From positions 1-25,118 of the forward strand of contig CAMDOP010000012.1 in assembly GCA_945903675.1 (NCBI GenBank): DNA of 25,118 nucleotides. Direction: 5' to 3'. Source of the DNA: Crenothrix polyspora (GTDB taxonomy: Bacteria > Pseudomonadota > Gammaproteobacteria > Methylococcales > Methylomonadaceae). The notes under the pieces were generated by a model, which did not search any database, was not told where the DNA came from, and saw only the letters and a program-made list of their open reading frames with translations. A program made the position numbers and the translations under genes. This document shows positions 16,111 through 23,955 of this stretch, piece by piece; within the stretch, counting starts at the first letter, position 1, and the number at the start of each line of letters is the position of its first letter.

Positions 16111-16785
16111 TCATTTGTTAGACGTCCAGCTTAATGCAGCTAAAGCCTGCAAGCGTTCAGGGGTACCAATATCCATCCAAAACCCTGGAAAATATTGTCC
16201 GCTAACCCGACCTGACTCAATGGCCCCTCGCAATAACACGCCTAATTTACGACTACCACTTTCTAAACCTTTAAATAAATTGGTATGGTAAAGTCCGATG
16301 CCACTAAAAGTAAGTCGCTCTGAAAGGTGCATACCGACCTGCCCTAGATTATCAAGACCAAAATCACCTTGTGGATGATGAGTTGGATTATCAATTAGTA
16401 CCAAGTGAGCTAAATCAAGCTTTAGCTTATGCAATTGCGCATAAGCAAAGTCGGTAGCTATGTCGGCATTGACCACTAAAAAAACACCCTGTCCCAATAA
16501 AGGTAGGGCATTAATAATGCCGCCAGCCGTTTCTAAACCTAACTCACCTTCTGGTGAATATTGAATGCTGGCACCATATCGTTGTCCATCCCCTAAATAA
16601 TCAACAATTTGTTGGCCGAGATGAGCATGATTAATCACAATGTCGGTATAGCCACCTGCCACTAATTGACTAATGGTATGCTCAATCAGCGCACGCCCTG
16701 CAACCTTTAGCAAAGGCTTAGGCGTATGATCAGTTAATGGCCGCATTCTCTCACCGCGACCTGCCGCTAAGATCATCGCTTTCAT
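16111..16785 (-). CDS. murU: N-acetylmuramate alpha-1-phosphate uridylyltransferase MurU
   Basis: A nucleotidyltransferase of 224 residues. It starts with the signature MILAAGRGERMRPLT followed by PKPLLKVAG. The metal-binding Asp lies in VVNADIATDF, and PGFWMDIGTPERLQ closes the sequence. These fit sugar-1-phosphate nucleotidylyltransferases. The specific call rests on context: it directly follows an AmgK-type kinase gene with a 4-base overlap and lies beside lptD-surA, as in Pseudomonas. There MurU converts MurNAc-1-phosphate and UTP to UDP-MurNAc, bypassing de novo synthesis through MurA and giving intrinsic fosfomycin tolerance. The length matches Pseudomonas MurU (about 223). A general glucose- or mannose-1-phosphate transferase is the alternative, but less likely. 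Confidence 0.9.
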   Translation of the reverse strand: MKAMILAAGRGERMRPLTDHTPKPLLKVAGRALIEHTISQLVAGGYTDIVINHAHLGQQIVDYLGDGQRYGASIQYSPEGELGLETAGGIINALPLLGQGVFLVVNADIATDFAYAQLHKLKLDLAHLVLIDNPTHHPQGDFGLDNLGQVGMHLSERLTFSGIGLYHTNLFKGLESGSRKLGVLLRGAIESGRVSGQYFPGFWMDIGTPERLQALAALSWTSNK

Positions 16786-17789
16786 GATGCATGACTCTGT
16801 GTGAATGCTTCATACACTGGAACAACTTGCTCTTGCAAAAATTGTGAAAAGTCTGACAACTCTGGATATTGGGCACACACAGCGAGTACATAAGTTAAGG
16901 TACGCGGAATATCATTAAGATAAGTTGATTTGCCATCTCGCAAATGTAATCTTGAAAAAATACCGATAGCCTTAAGATGCCGTTGTAAGCCCATTAAATC
17001 AAACCAGCGTTTAAATTGCTCTGGACTCACCGCAATTAAATCTAAATCGACTAAGCGCTGATAATATTCGTTACGCCACTGCTCTACGAGTTCGGGTGAC
17101 CAACTGATATAACAATCCCGCAATAATGACACCAAATCGTAAGTGATAGGACCAATAACCGCATCTTGAAAATCTATGATGCCGGGCGAATCATCAGTCA
17201 AAAACATTAAGTTACGCGAGTGATAATCTCTATGTACACACACTTGCGGTTGTTCTAATGCAGAGTTCATCAACACATCACATAGGCTGCTCCAAAGACT
17301 AACTGGAATTGGGGTATCTAAGCCGTCATGTAAAAACCAGTCTTCGAAAATAGTCAACTCTCGCTTTAACAATGCTTGATCATAAGTCGGTAAACTCTTA
17401 TGCCCTAGTGTTGAGTGTGACTGCATTAATAACAACGCATCAAAAGCACGACCATACAACTCAGGCGCATTTTCTATCGTCAACTGATCTAAGTAACACT
17501 GCGAGCCAAAATCTTCCAGCAGTAAAAACCCTTCCACACTATTTTGGTGAAAAATAATTGGCACATTGACATTGATCTTTGCTAATAACTGAGCCACATA
17601 AATAAAGGACTCGGTATTTTCTTTATCCGGGGGTGCATCCATCACCACATATGAAGCTTCGGGGGTTTTAATTCTAAAATAGCGTCTAAAACTAGCATCG
17701 CTAGAGGCCAATTGGCAGGAATCTACGATCATTAATAAGTCGTTTTCTAACCAATCGAGTAGTGATATTGTTCTTAAATCGTCGAACAT
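16782..17789 (-). CDS. amgK: Anomeric MurNAc/GlcNAc kinase AmgK
   Basis: A 335-residue aminoglycoside-phosphotransferase-fold kinase. The catalytic Brenner motif is CVHRDYHSRNLMFL, and the metal-binding motif is IIDFQDAVIGPITYDLVSLLRD. The N-lobe contains FRRYFRIKTPEASYVVMDAPP, the AmgK/COG3178 signature. AmgK phosphorylates the anomeric hydroxyl of recycled MurNAc (and GlcNAc), producing the substrate of MurU. It is first in the pair and overlaps murU by 4 bases, so the two are translationally coupled. The ATG at 17789 faces lptD across a 101-base divergent intergenic region. The phosphatase MupP needed to complete the pathway is not in the window. No strong ribosome binding site is visible. 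Confidence 0.93.
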   Translation of the reverse strand: MFDDLRTISLLDWLENDLLMIVDSCQLASSDASFRRYFRIKTPEASYVVMDAPPDKENTESFIYVAQLLAKINVNVPIIFHQNSVEGFLLLEDFGSQCYLDQLTIENAPELYGRAFDALLLMQSHSTLGHKSLPTYDQALLKRELTIFEDWFLHDGLDTPIPVSLWSSLCDVLMNSALEQPQVCVHRDYHSRNLMFLTDDSPGIIDFQDAVIGPITYDLVSLLRDCYISWSPELVEQWRNEYYQRLVDLDLIAVSPEQFKRWFDLMGLQRHLKAIGIFSRLHLRDGKSTYLNDIPRTLTYVLAVCAQYPELSDFSQFLQEQVVPVYEAFTQSHAS

Positions 17790-17890
17790 CGTTATATTTG
17801 AGTGAGTTTAGTTATAATACTGGATAAATTAAGGTAAAATACTGCATTAGCATTCTATTCGATTTACGTTCTGTAACGCCACTAAACTTA

Positions 17891-20851
17891 ATGCCGCCTA
17901 TGCTTCGCCGTTTATTTCTGGTTTTTTTACCTTCCTTAGTTACCTCAGTCAGTCATGCAAACGATGCCTCGTGGAATTGTGAGCAGAATAAAGACAGTAA
18001 AGAATGGGTCTGCGTAGGTGAAAAAAAAAAGGTAGCTACTGCTGAACCGACGCCCTCACCTGCAAAAGCAGAGCCCGTTAAAGCCCCTGCAACCGGAACA
18101 GTCACTATAGATGATTTATATCCGGCTAAAGCCGCCGAAACTGAACCCGTAAAATCAGCCAACATAGAACCAGCACCCATAGCTAAACCGATAAGCCCGG
18201 CACTCACTGTTGTTCATCAATCTGAGCCTATTGAAGCAAAACCTGCCAGCTCAACGACTTCCGCTTCAATTCAAGAAAGAACAGTGACGCCCACTAAACC
18301 CAGCGTAACAAAAACAACTGCTGCTTTGCCATTACAATCAGCCAGCGCAAGTAACAATACCCAGCGTTCAGGCTGGAACTGCGGTTCTAGTTCAAAGAAA
18401 GCTACTTGGGATTGCCAGCCTATTGGAGCACCAGCAGACTCTCCTGCACCTGATCAAACTGTCAATCCAATCGTTGTTGGTGCAGAATCCATGCACAATA
18501 ATAAACCTGAAACCTTTGAAAAGCCCATGATGAGCTTATTAGATCCAGCCTTTAATCATCAACAAGAGCAAATCTTTAGCACACTCACCTCGCAACTGCC
18601 TTATGATCCTTGGGAAAATTGCGGCGCAGGCCCAACCAAAAAACGTAACTTTATTTCTTCTGCAGATCTACGTGAAGTCACGCCTTTAGATGTTAAATCT
18701 AATTTTGCTGAAATCTTTGATAATGAAATCAGTGATTACTCGGGTAATGTACTCATTAATCGCGCTGATCAACACGCGATTTCACACATTGCCAATTACG
18801 ACAATGTCTCAGATGTCATGAATTTACAGGGCGACGTTTATTATCGTGAAGATACACTGGCCTTACATACGGAAGCGGCCACGATTAACCTAGCCAATGA
18901 CCAAGCCAAACTTAGAGATGTAGAGTTTATTTCGCCCACAACACCATTAAGAGGCTTCGCAGAATCCTACTTCCGTAAAAGCAAGACCTTATCTCAATAT
19001 ACCAATGTTTCTTATACCACCTGTCGTCCCGGCAACCAAGATTGGGTGATTCACGCCTCTGAATTGGAAATAGATAAAGTAACGGGTCAAGGCACGACTA
19101 AAAATACTTGGATTGAATTCAAAGGCACACCCGTGATTTATACGCCGTACTTATCCTTCCCTATCGACGACAGGCGTGTTTCTGGTTTTCTTTCACCCAC
19201 TTTTAGTAGCACACGCTTCAGTGGTATGTTGATAGCAGCACCCTATTATTGGAATATTGCCCCTAATTATGATGCAACCTTAACGCCTAGGGAATTAACA
19301 TCCAGAGGCCCGTTAATGGCAGGTAAATTTCGTTATTTAACCGAATATGCTACAGGTAAATTAGGAGCAGAATATATGCCTAATGATAGCCAACTGAATA
19401 CCTCACGCTATTTGTTTTCATTACAAAACAGCTCGGTGATTAATCCCGCATTAAGTTCAAACATGGATTTGAATTTAGTTTCAGACGATACCTATATCGC
19501 TACCACAGGTACCGCCTTAGGCTTTACAAACTATAATTACCTAAGAAGCTTTGCCAACGTCAATTACAATAAATATGGCTTTAATTTTATTGGTGCAGCG
19601 GATAGTTACCAATCAATTAATCCGGCAGCACCAGATAACTCTCTACCGTATAGAAGGTTACCGCAGCTAAATCTTAATTACGCACATGACTTTAGTGGTT
19701 TACCGATACACACCGAAGTGCAAAATGAATTGGTGAATTTCCAGCATACTAGCAATATCATTGAGGGTCAGCGTATAAATACGCGACCCTCCATAAGCCT
19801 GCCCTTACAAACAGCCAGTGCATTTATTACACCTAAATTTTCTTTACAAAACACCAATTACTCCTTGAATAATGGACAAGATAACTCGCCGGCTGCTATT
19901 ACTAGAACTCTACCCATTTTTTCAGCAGACTCTGGCCTGTCATTAGAAAGAAATGTCAATCTTGCCAATTCAACTTTTGTACATACCATAGAACCACGTT
20001 TATTTTATTTGTACGTACCCTCGGCCAATCAAAACAATATACCGGTATTCGATTCTTCGCTTTATGATTTCCAATTTAATACGATGTTCAGAGAAAATAG
20101 CTTTAGTGGTACTGATCGTATACAAAATGCCAATCAAATCACTACTGCCTTCACCTCCAGATTAGTTGATGATAGTACCGGCTTAGAGCGACTTAAATTA
20201 AATGTCGGTGAGATCTTCTATTTTCAAGATCGCCAAATCGGAGTACCCACTCTACTATCTAATGGTACGCTCGTTAATATGGGCGCATCTAAGGACTCTG
20301 AATCTAATTTAGTGACCGAGTTATCCAGTGAACTGAGCAGGCAAATATCGGTTAACACTGGGGCACAATGGAATCCTATCAGAAATGATATTGAAAGAAT
20401 CAAGGCCAATATTCATTTTAAAAACCAAAACAACGAGCTGTTTAACATAGGCTATCTCTACAGAAAAAACCCATTATTCCCTGATGGCACTAACAACATC
20501 ACCCAAGGTGACACCTCTTTTCGTTGGCCTATCGCCAAAGATTGGCATCTATTAGGGCGCATGCAATATTCCTTACTCTATAATGAAATTCAAGATAGTT
20601 TTATAGGCGTAGAAAAAGAAAACTGCTGCTGGCGCTTTCGATTACTCGCTAGGCATTACATGAACAATGTAACGATTATTAACAATCAAGTTGTAGCTGC
20701 AACCACTGGCACAACAGTGCCTGGTTCCAGCCAAGATGGTGTGTTCTTTCAAATAGAACTTAAAGGCTTAACTGGTTTTGGCGATGATGTTGATCAGTTC
20801 TTACAAAGAAGTATTTATGGTTTCCGGAAAACTCAAAAAAATGATTTATAA
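17891..20851 (+). CDS. lptD: LPS-assembly outer-membrane protein LptD with a long N-terminal extension
   Basis: LptD, the beta-barrel that inserts LPS into the outer leaflet, 986 residues against about 784 in E. coli. A signal peptide ends near SHA (residue 23). Residues 24-250 are an unusual extension: two W-x-C...W-x-C modules (Trp28/Cys30/Trp39/Cys41 and Trp162/Cys164/Trp173/Cys175) separated by a Pro/Ala/Glu/Lys-rich linker, then PWENC with Cys244. The LptA-like jellyroll (about 260-390) includes YSGNVLINRADQ and YTTCRPGNQDW with Cys378. The barrel follows, with the adjacent pair Cys912-Cys913 (ENCCWRF) that makes the activating disulfides in E. coli LptD. The first ATG is used, and a second ATG three codons on is possible. 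No Shine-Dalgarno is evident. surA overlaps its end. Confidence 0.96.
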   Translation: MPPMLRRLFLVFLPSLVTSVSHANDASWNCEQNKDSKEWVCVGEKKKVATAEPTPSPAKAEPVKAPATGTVTIDDLYPAKAAETEPVKSANIEPAPIAKPISPALTVVHQSEPIEAKPASSTTSASIQERTVTPTKPSVTKTTAALPLQSASASNNTQRSGWNCGSSSKKATWDCQPIGAPADSPAPDQTVNPIVVGAESMHNNKPETFEKPMMSLLDPAFNHQQEQIFSTLTSQLPYDPWENCGAGPTKKRNFISSADLREVTPLDVKSNFAEIFDNEISDYSGNVLINRADQHAISHIANYDNVSDVMNLQGDVYYREDTLALHTEAATINLANDQAKLRDVEFISPTTPLRGFAESYFRKSKTLSQYTNVSYTTCRPGNQDWVIHASELEIDKVTGQGTTKNTWIEFKGTPVIYTPYLSFPIDDRRVSGFLSPTFSSTRFSGMLIAAPYYWNIAPNYDATLTPRELTSRGPLMAGKFRYLTEYATGKLGAEYMPNDSQLNTSRYLFSLQNSSVINPALSSNMDLNLVSDDTYIATTGTALGFTNYNYLRSFANVNYNKYGFNFIGAADSYQSINPAAPDNSLPYRRLPQLNLNYAHDFSGLPIHTEVQNELVNFQHTSNIIEGQRINTRPSISLPLQTASAFITPKFSLQNTNYSLNNGQDNSPAAITRTLPIFSADSGLSLERNVNLANSTFVHTIEPRLFYLYVPSANQNNIPVFDSSLYDFQFNTMFRENSFSGTDRIQNANQITTAFTSRLVDDSTGLERLKLNVGEIFYFQDRQIGVPTLLSNGTLVNMGASKDSESNLVTELSSELSRQISVNTGAQWNPIRNDIERIKANIHFKNQNNELFNIGYLYRKNPLFPDGTNNITQGDTSFRWPIAKDWHLLGRMQYSLLYNEIQDSFIGVEKENCCWRFRLLARHYMNNVTIINNQVVAATTGTTVPGSSQDGVFFQIELKGLTGFGDDVDQFLQRSIYGFRKTQKNDL

Positions 20852-22136
20852 CGATATGTTGAAAAAATCCCTGATGCCATTGTTATTTGGCGCGTTGTTC
20901 TTTAGTTATTTTTCTGCACAGGCTGAAATGCTAGGAAAAATAGCCGCCGTAGTAGAAGAGGATATTATTCTCGAACAAGAGCTTGATAAAGAAGTGACTA
21001 CCATCTCACAAAGAATTCGTGCCGGTAACACACCCCCGCCACCAGAAACTGTATTACGTAAACAGGTGTTGGAAAAAATGATCTTAGATAAACTTCAACG
21101 CCAATTAGCTGAAAAAGCAGGCATTAATGTTAGCGAGGATCAAATTGCCAATTCTGCAGCGGATATTGCGCAAAGAAACAATATGTCGCTAGAGCAGTTT
21201 AGAACAGAACTAGAAAAGCAAGGCATGCCCTATAAGTCTTTTTTAGATAATATGCGTAATGAAATCATCATCAACCAATTACGTAGTCGAGAAATTGGTG
21301 GGCGCATCAAAGTAACGGATCGCGAAGTCGATCATTTCATAGAAACACAAGGGAAAACCGGTGTTGAAAATGTGCAATATCATTTAGGCCATATCCTGAT
21401 TGCACTTAAAGAAGGTGCCTCAGCCTCAGAAATACAAAAAGCCGAAGCTAAAGCAGATACCCTAGTCAAAAATTTACGTGCTGGACAAAGCTTTACTCAA
21501 GTCGCCATGAGTGAGTCAGAAGATGATAACGCTCTAAAAGGTGGGGACTTAGGCTGGCGCACCATTAATGATGTACCGACTTTGTTTGCTCTCAAAGTTA
21601 GTCAGATGCAATCGAATGAAGTCTCTGACCCTATCCGAAGCCCTAGCGGCTTTCATATCATTAAAATGCTAGAAATTAAAGGCTTAGATAACCACGTCAC
21701 CACCCAAACCAAGGTTCGCCACATCTTAATCAAAACCAATGAATTAATCGATGATAACGAAGCCAAAAACCGACTACAAGCTTTACGAGATCGTATTGTT
21801 GATGGTGATGATTTTAGCAAACTAGCGCGCGCTAACTCAGACGACAAAGGCTCGGCCATCAAAGGCGGCTCGCTAGACTGGGTGAGTCCAGGTGATTTGG
21901 TTAAGCCCTTTGAAGAGACCATGAATAAACTGGCTATCAATGCATTAAGCGAGCCTATACAATCACAGTTTGGTTGGCATTTAATTCAAGTACTAGACCG
22001 TAAAGCTAAAGATGATAGTGAAGTACATAAAAAGAATCTAATCCGCGAAGCAATACGTAAACGTAAAATTGAAGAAGAAACCGAACTTTGGATGCGTAGA
22101 CTACGAGACGAAGGTTTTGTGGAAATTTATCCATAA
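20841..22136 (+). CDS. surA: Periplasmic chaperone and peptidyl-prolyl isomerase SurA
   Basis: SurA, the periplasmic chaperone for outer-membrane proteins, about 431 residues (E. coli 428). A signal peptide (LKKSLMPLLFGALFFSYFS then AQA) is followed by the N-domain opening KIAAVVEEDIILEQELDKEV and LEKMILDKLQRQLAEKAGI. Two parvulin domains lie at about 177-275 (VQYHLGHILIALKEG to GFHIIKML) and 290-385 (TKVRHILIKTNEL to FGWHLIQVLD), then the C-terminal helix. The start is ambiguous: ATG 20841 overlaps the lptD stop and has GGA 12 bases upstream, ATG 20856 gives the neatest signal peptide, and earlier in-frame starts exist inside lptD. The overlap implies coupled translation of chaperone and client. 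In Pseudomonas pdxA follows, but here an RNA-binding protein does. Confidence 0.96.
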   Translation: MIYNDMLKKSLMPLLFGALFFSYFSAQAEMLGKIAAVVEEDIILEQELDKEVTTISQRIRAGNTPPPPETVLRKQVLEKMILDKLQRQLAEKAGINVSEDQIANSAADIAQRNNMSLEQFRTELEKQGMPYKSFLDNMRNEIIINQLRSREIGGRIKVTDREVDHFIETQGKTGVENVQYHLGHILIALKEGASASEIQKAEAKADTLVKNLRAGQSFTQVAMSESEDDNALKGGDLGWRTINDVPTLFALKVSQMQSNEVSDPIRSPSGFHIIKMLEIKGLDNHVTTQTKVRHILIKTNELIDDNEAKNRLQALRDRIVDGDDFSKLARANSDDKGSAIKGGSLDWVSPGDLVKPFEETMNKLAINALSEPIQSQFGWHLIQVLDRKAKDDSEVHKKNLIREAIRKRKIEEETELWMRRLRDEGFVEIYP

Positions 22137-22173
22137 TCGAATATATAGCCAAACTATAGAAAGAGAGTAGTCG

Positions 22174-22734
22174 TTGAAAAATCAATTACAACAGATTTTA
22201 AGCAGCACTAATTTAGATGCTAACCGCGCTTTAATCCGCACACTTTGCACTGAATTAGACATTGATAGCTTAACGTGTGCAGCGGCTATACTCAGCTTAA
22301 TCCCAGCCATTGAAAAAGCAGAGCAAGTAGCCCTGCCTAAATATCCAGAAACACCTTCACCAAGCTTAAGCAAAAGCACTGTAGCTACGGGCATCAAGTT
22401 GATTCGTTATCGACTGGACGTTGGTAGCAAACAACACGTTACAGCGGATCAGCTTAGAAAGCTATTAATTGAAGAGTCTGGCGTAGACAAAAACAATATC
22501 AATAATATTCATATTCATAGCTTATATACCCTCTTAGAATTACCCGATGAAATGCCACCCGATATATTTCTACATTTGAAAACGGTAGAAATCAATCAGC
22601 AAAAACTTGATATTAGACGTGTAAAAGCCAATAACAAAAGACGTGGCAATAACTATATACGTAGGGGACGTAAGCGTGATACTCAACCTAATAATGGATC
22701 AGAAAAAAAATCTGATACTCAGACTACTGATTAA
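22174..22734 (+). CDS. Stand-alone DbpA-type RNA-binding domain protein
   Basis: A 186-residue basic protein. Residues about 74-151 (IKLIRYRLDVGSKQHVTAD to LKTVEINQQKLDIRRVK) follow the pattern of the DbpA/CsdA C-terminal RNA-binding domain: a strand ending in VG, a basic turn, helix QLRKLLIEESG, an I-x-I-H strand, LYTLLELPDEM and a closing K-LDI strand. The N-terminal 50 residues are helical (ANRALIRTLCTELDIDSLTCAAAIL), like the linker that joins helicase cores to this domain in DeaD-type proteins. A Lys/Arg/Asn tail (151-169) is a likely unspecific RNA contact. No DEAD-box ATPase motif exists in this or nearby frames, so it is not a helicase. The start is TTG with GAGAG 6 bases upstream. 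It lies 37 bases after surA and is probably cotranscribed. Confidence 0.78.
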   Translation: MKNQLQQILSSTNLDANRALIRTLCTELDIDSLTCAAAILSLIPAIEKAEQVALPKYPETPSPSLSKSTVATGIKLIRYRLDVGSKQHVTADQLRKLLIEESGVDKNNINNIHIHSLYTLLELPDEMPPDIFLHLKTVEINQQKLDIRRVKANNKRRGNNYIRRGRKRDTQPNNGSEKKSDTQTTD

Positions 22735-22758
22735 TAGTTTGATGATGACTATACTTAA

Positions 22759-23241
22759 ATGACCCATTCTGCCTTAAACACGACCGCTACTGAGCAATCG
22801 CAAGCTATATTAGGTTGGCGAGAATGGGTAACACTACCTGAACTTAATCTTGAGCATATTAAAGCTAAAATCGACACCGGTGCTAGATCTTCTGCTTTAC
22901 ACGCCTTTGCCATAGAGCCTTATCGAAAACAAAATCAGCGCTGGGTTATGTTTGCCATACATCCTGAGCAAAATAATACTGATATTGTGATTGAGTGTCA
23001 TGCCGCCATCAAAGACAGACGCATGGTATCTGACTCTGGTGGCCACAAACAGCGCCGTTATGTTATAGAAACACAATTATTATTAGGTTCTGCAATCATT
23101 TCCGCAGAAATGACCCTGACAAATCGGGATAGTATGTTATTCCGTATGTTAATAGGTCGCACCACGCTCAATGATCGTTTTTTGATTGATCCTAGCGCGT
23201 CTTTCTGCCAAGGAATCCCCAACACCTCATCAAGCTTATAA
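22759..23241 (+). CDS. RimK-associated ATP-dependent zinc protease-family (retropepsin-like) protein
   Basis: A 160-residue protein of the PF05618 'putative ATP-dependent zinc protease' family, often found fused to or beside RimK ligases. The diagnostic segment is ILGWREWVTLPEL followed by KAKIDTGARSSALHA, where Asp39-Thr-Gly-Ala is the retropepsin-like catalytic signature. DSGGHKQRRYVIET, the AEMTLTNRDSM strand and FRMLIGRTTLNDRFLIDP complete the fold. Substrate and activity are unknown, and the zinc-protease name rests on weak historical evidence. No rimK gene is in the window. It starts 24 bases after the DbpA-type gene and ends before a hairpin element, so it is probably the last gene of the lptD-surA transcription unit. 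Confidence 0.88.
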   Translation: MTHSALNTTATEQSQAILGWREWVTLPELNLEHIKAKIDTGARSSALHAFAIEPYRKQNQRWVMFAIHPEQNNTDIVIECHAAIKDRRMVSDSGGHKQRRYVIETQLLLGSAIISAEMTLTNRDSMLFRMLIGRTTLNDRFLIDPSASFCQGIPNTSSSL

Positions 23242-23258
23242 ATACAACAGTGCAACAA

Positions 23259-23300
23259 CTTCAGCTATTGCACTATAAAACAGCTGAAGCTGTTTTACTC
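23259..23300 (+). repeat. Dispersed 42-bp hairpin element, copy B (probable terminator of the lptD-surA unit)
   Basis: The second copy of the element at 12946-12987, in the same orientation on the window. TAAAACAGC (23276-23284) and GCTGTTTTA (23289-23297) form a 9-bp stem with loop TGAA, 34 bases after the protease-family stop. CTTCAGCT (23259-23266) can instead pair with AGCTGAAG (23282-23289). The A- and T-runs around the stem are those of a two-way intrinsic terminator. Confidence 0.7.
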
Positions 23301-23374
23301 CAGCCTTAACTACTCGCCGTTAAGCATCTTATCTTTTAATGTAAAGGTGTCAGCCCCCTTTCTTTGTAGCATCG

Positions 23375-23666
23375 ATGCAGCAAAGCAACATCAAAGATTT
23401 ACAGCACTCCGACTTCCTCGATTCAATTTTACTTCATCTAAGTTACTTGTTTAATCATCGGATTAGCTTTGTATATACAGCAAGCATTAATGGTTGGCGT
23501 ATTGGTTTTTGTAGTGTCTATTTTGTTAATGCTGGTAGGACTGATATTTTATATTTCAGAAGTTTCAATTAGTTTGTCATCAGAAAAAGAAGAAGAAATA
23601 CTTTATGCCTTAATTGACGTTATATCTGAACAACAGGACAGTAATCCTAGCAATGATTTGCCTTAG
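23375..23666 (+). pseudogene. Probable broken DUF2721-like membrane protein gene
   Basis: Two overlapping frames together resemble a small DUF2721-type membrane protein. The first (from ATG 23375) opens with SNIKDLQHS, like the family's N-terminus, but loses hydrophobic character. A second frame, open from 23442 to 23666, encodes VTCLIIGLALYIQQALMVG, then the hydrophobic LVFVVSILLMLVGLIFYISE and a short acidic tail, matching the family's last two membrane helices and the E-V-S-I-S-L ending. The middle helices expected between them are missing. The simplest reading is a deletion with frameshift. Alternatively, a 65-residue protein starts at TTG 23469 within the second frame. No ribosome binding site supports either start. 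Confidence 0.45.
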
Positions 23667-23670
23667 ATTA

Positions 23671-23690
23671 AACCGAGTACTCGGGCTTTC
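23671..23690 (+). terminator. Palindromic hairpin with terminator-like flanks
   Basis: A perfect 12-bp palindrome, CCGAGTACTCGG (23673-23684), is preceded by AAA and followed by GCTTTCG. As RNA, its five outer pairs would leave a 2-base loop, so probably a 4-bp stem with a 4-base loop forms. It starts 7 bases after the broken DUF2721-like gene and may be that gene's former terminator. Confidence 0.4.
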
Positions 23691-23897
23691 GTGAATGACT
23701 AAGTTCGACCAACTGCTGACCGACAGTTACTGTCAATCAACAACATTTTAGGCTTTAGCAAGTCATCTCGAAAAAACGCAGTGGTATAGAGGGAATCAGA
23801 ACGCTGATAATTCTCGACCCTACCTTGCTAAATCGAGGCTACGAAGTATGGATTATAAACATCAGTCATCTAAAGTTTGCAAACAGTATTATCGTTT

Positions 23898-23942
23898 GCC
23901 CATCACTACCGATTGAGTGGTGGGCAGTGAGCGTTGCCCACC
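23898..23942. repeat. Two mutually exclusive GC-rich stems
   Basis: GTGGTGGGC (23917-23925) can pair with GCCCATCAC (23898-23906) over 9 bp with one wobble. The overlapping GGTGGGCA (23919-23926) can instead pair perfectly with TGCCCACC (23935-23942). The 12-mer GGTGGGCAGTGA here (23919-23930) also occurs at 13009-13020 next to copy A of the 42-bp element. It is an intergenic repeat or terminator-type structure, immediately before the 40-bp array. Confidence 0.5.
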
Positions 23943-23955
23943 CTAGCTAACTTTG

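Noticed and set aside
20778..20840. Earlier in-frame starts for surA inside lptD
   Set aside because: They would place 20 or more polar residues before the signal peptide, which is not seen in SurA. Starts at 20841 or 20856 fit better.
22174..22734. DEAD-box RNA helicase
   Set aside because: No Walker A, DEAD or SAT motif in this or adjacent frames. Only the accessory RNA-binding domain is present.
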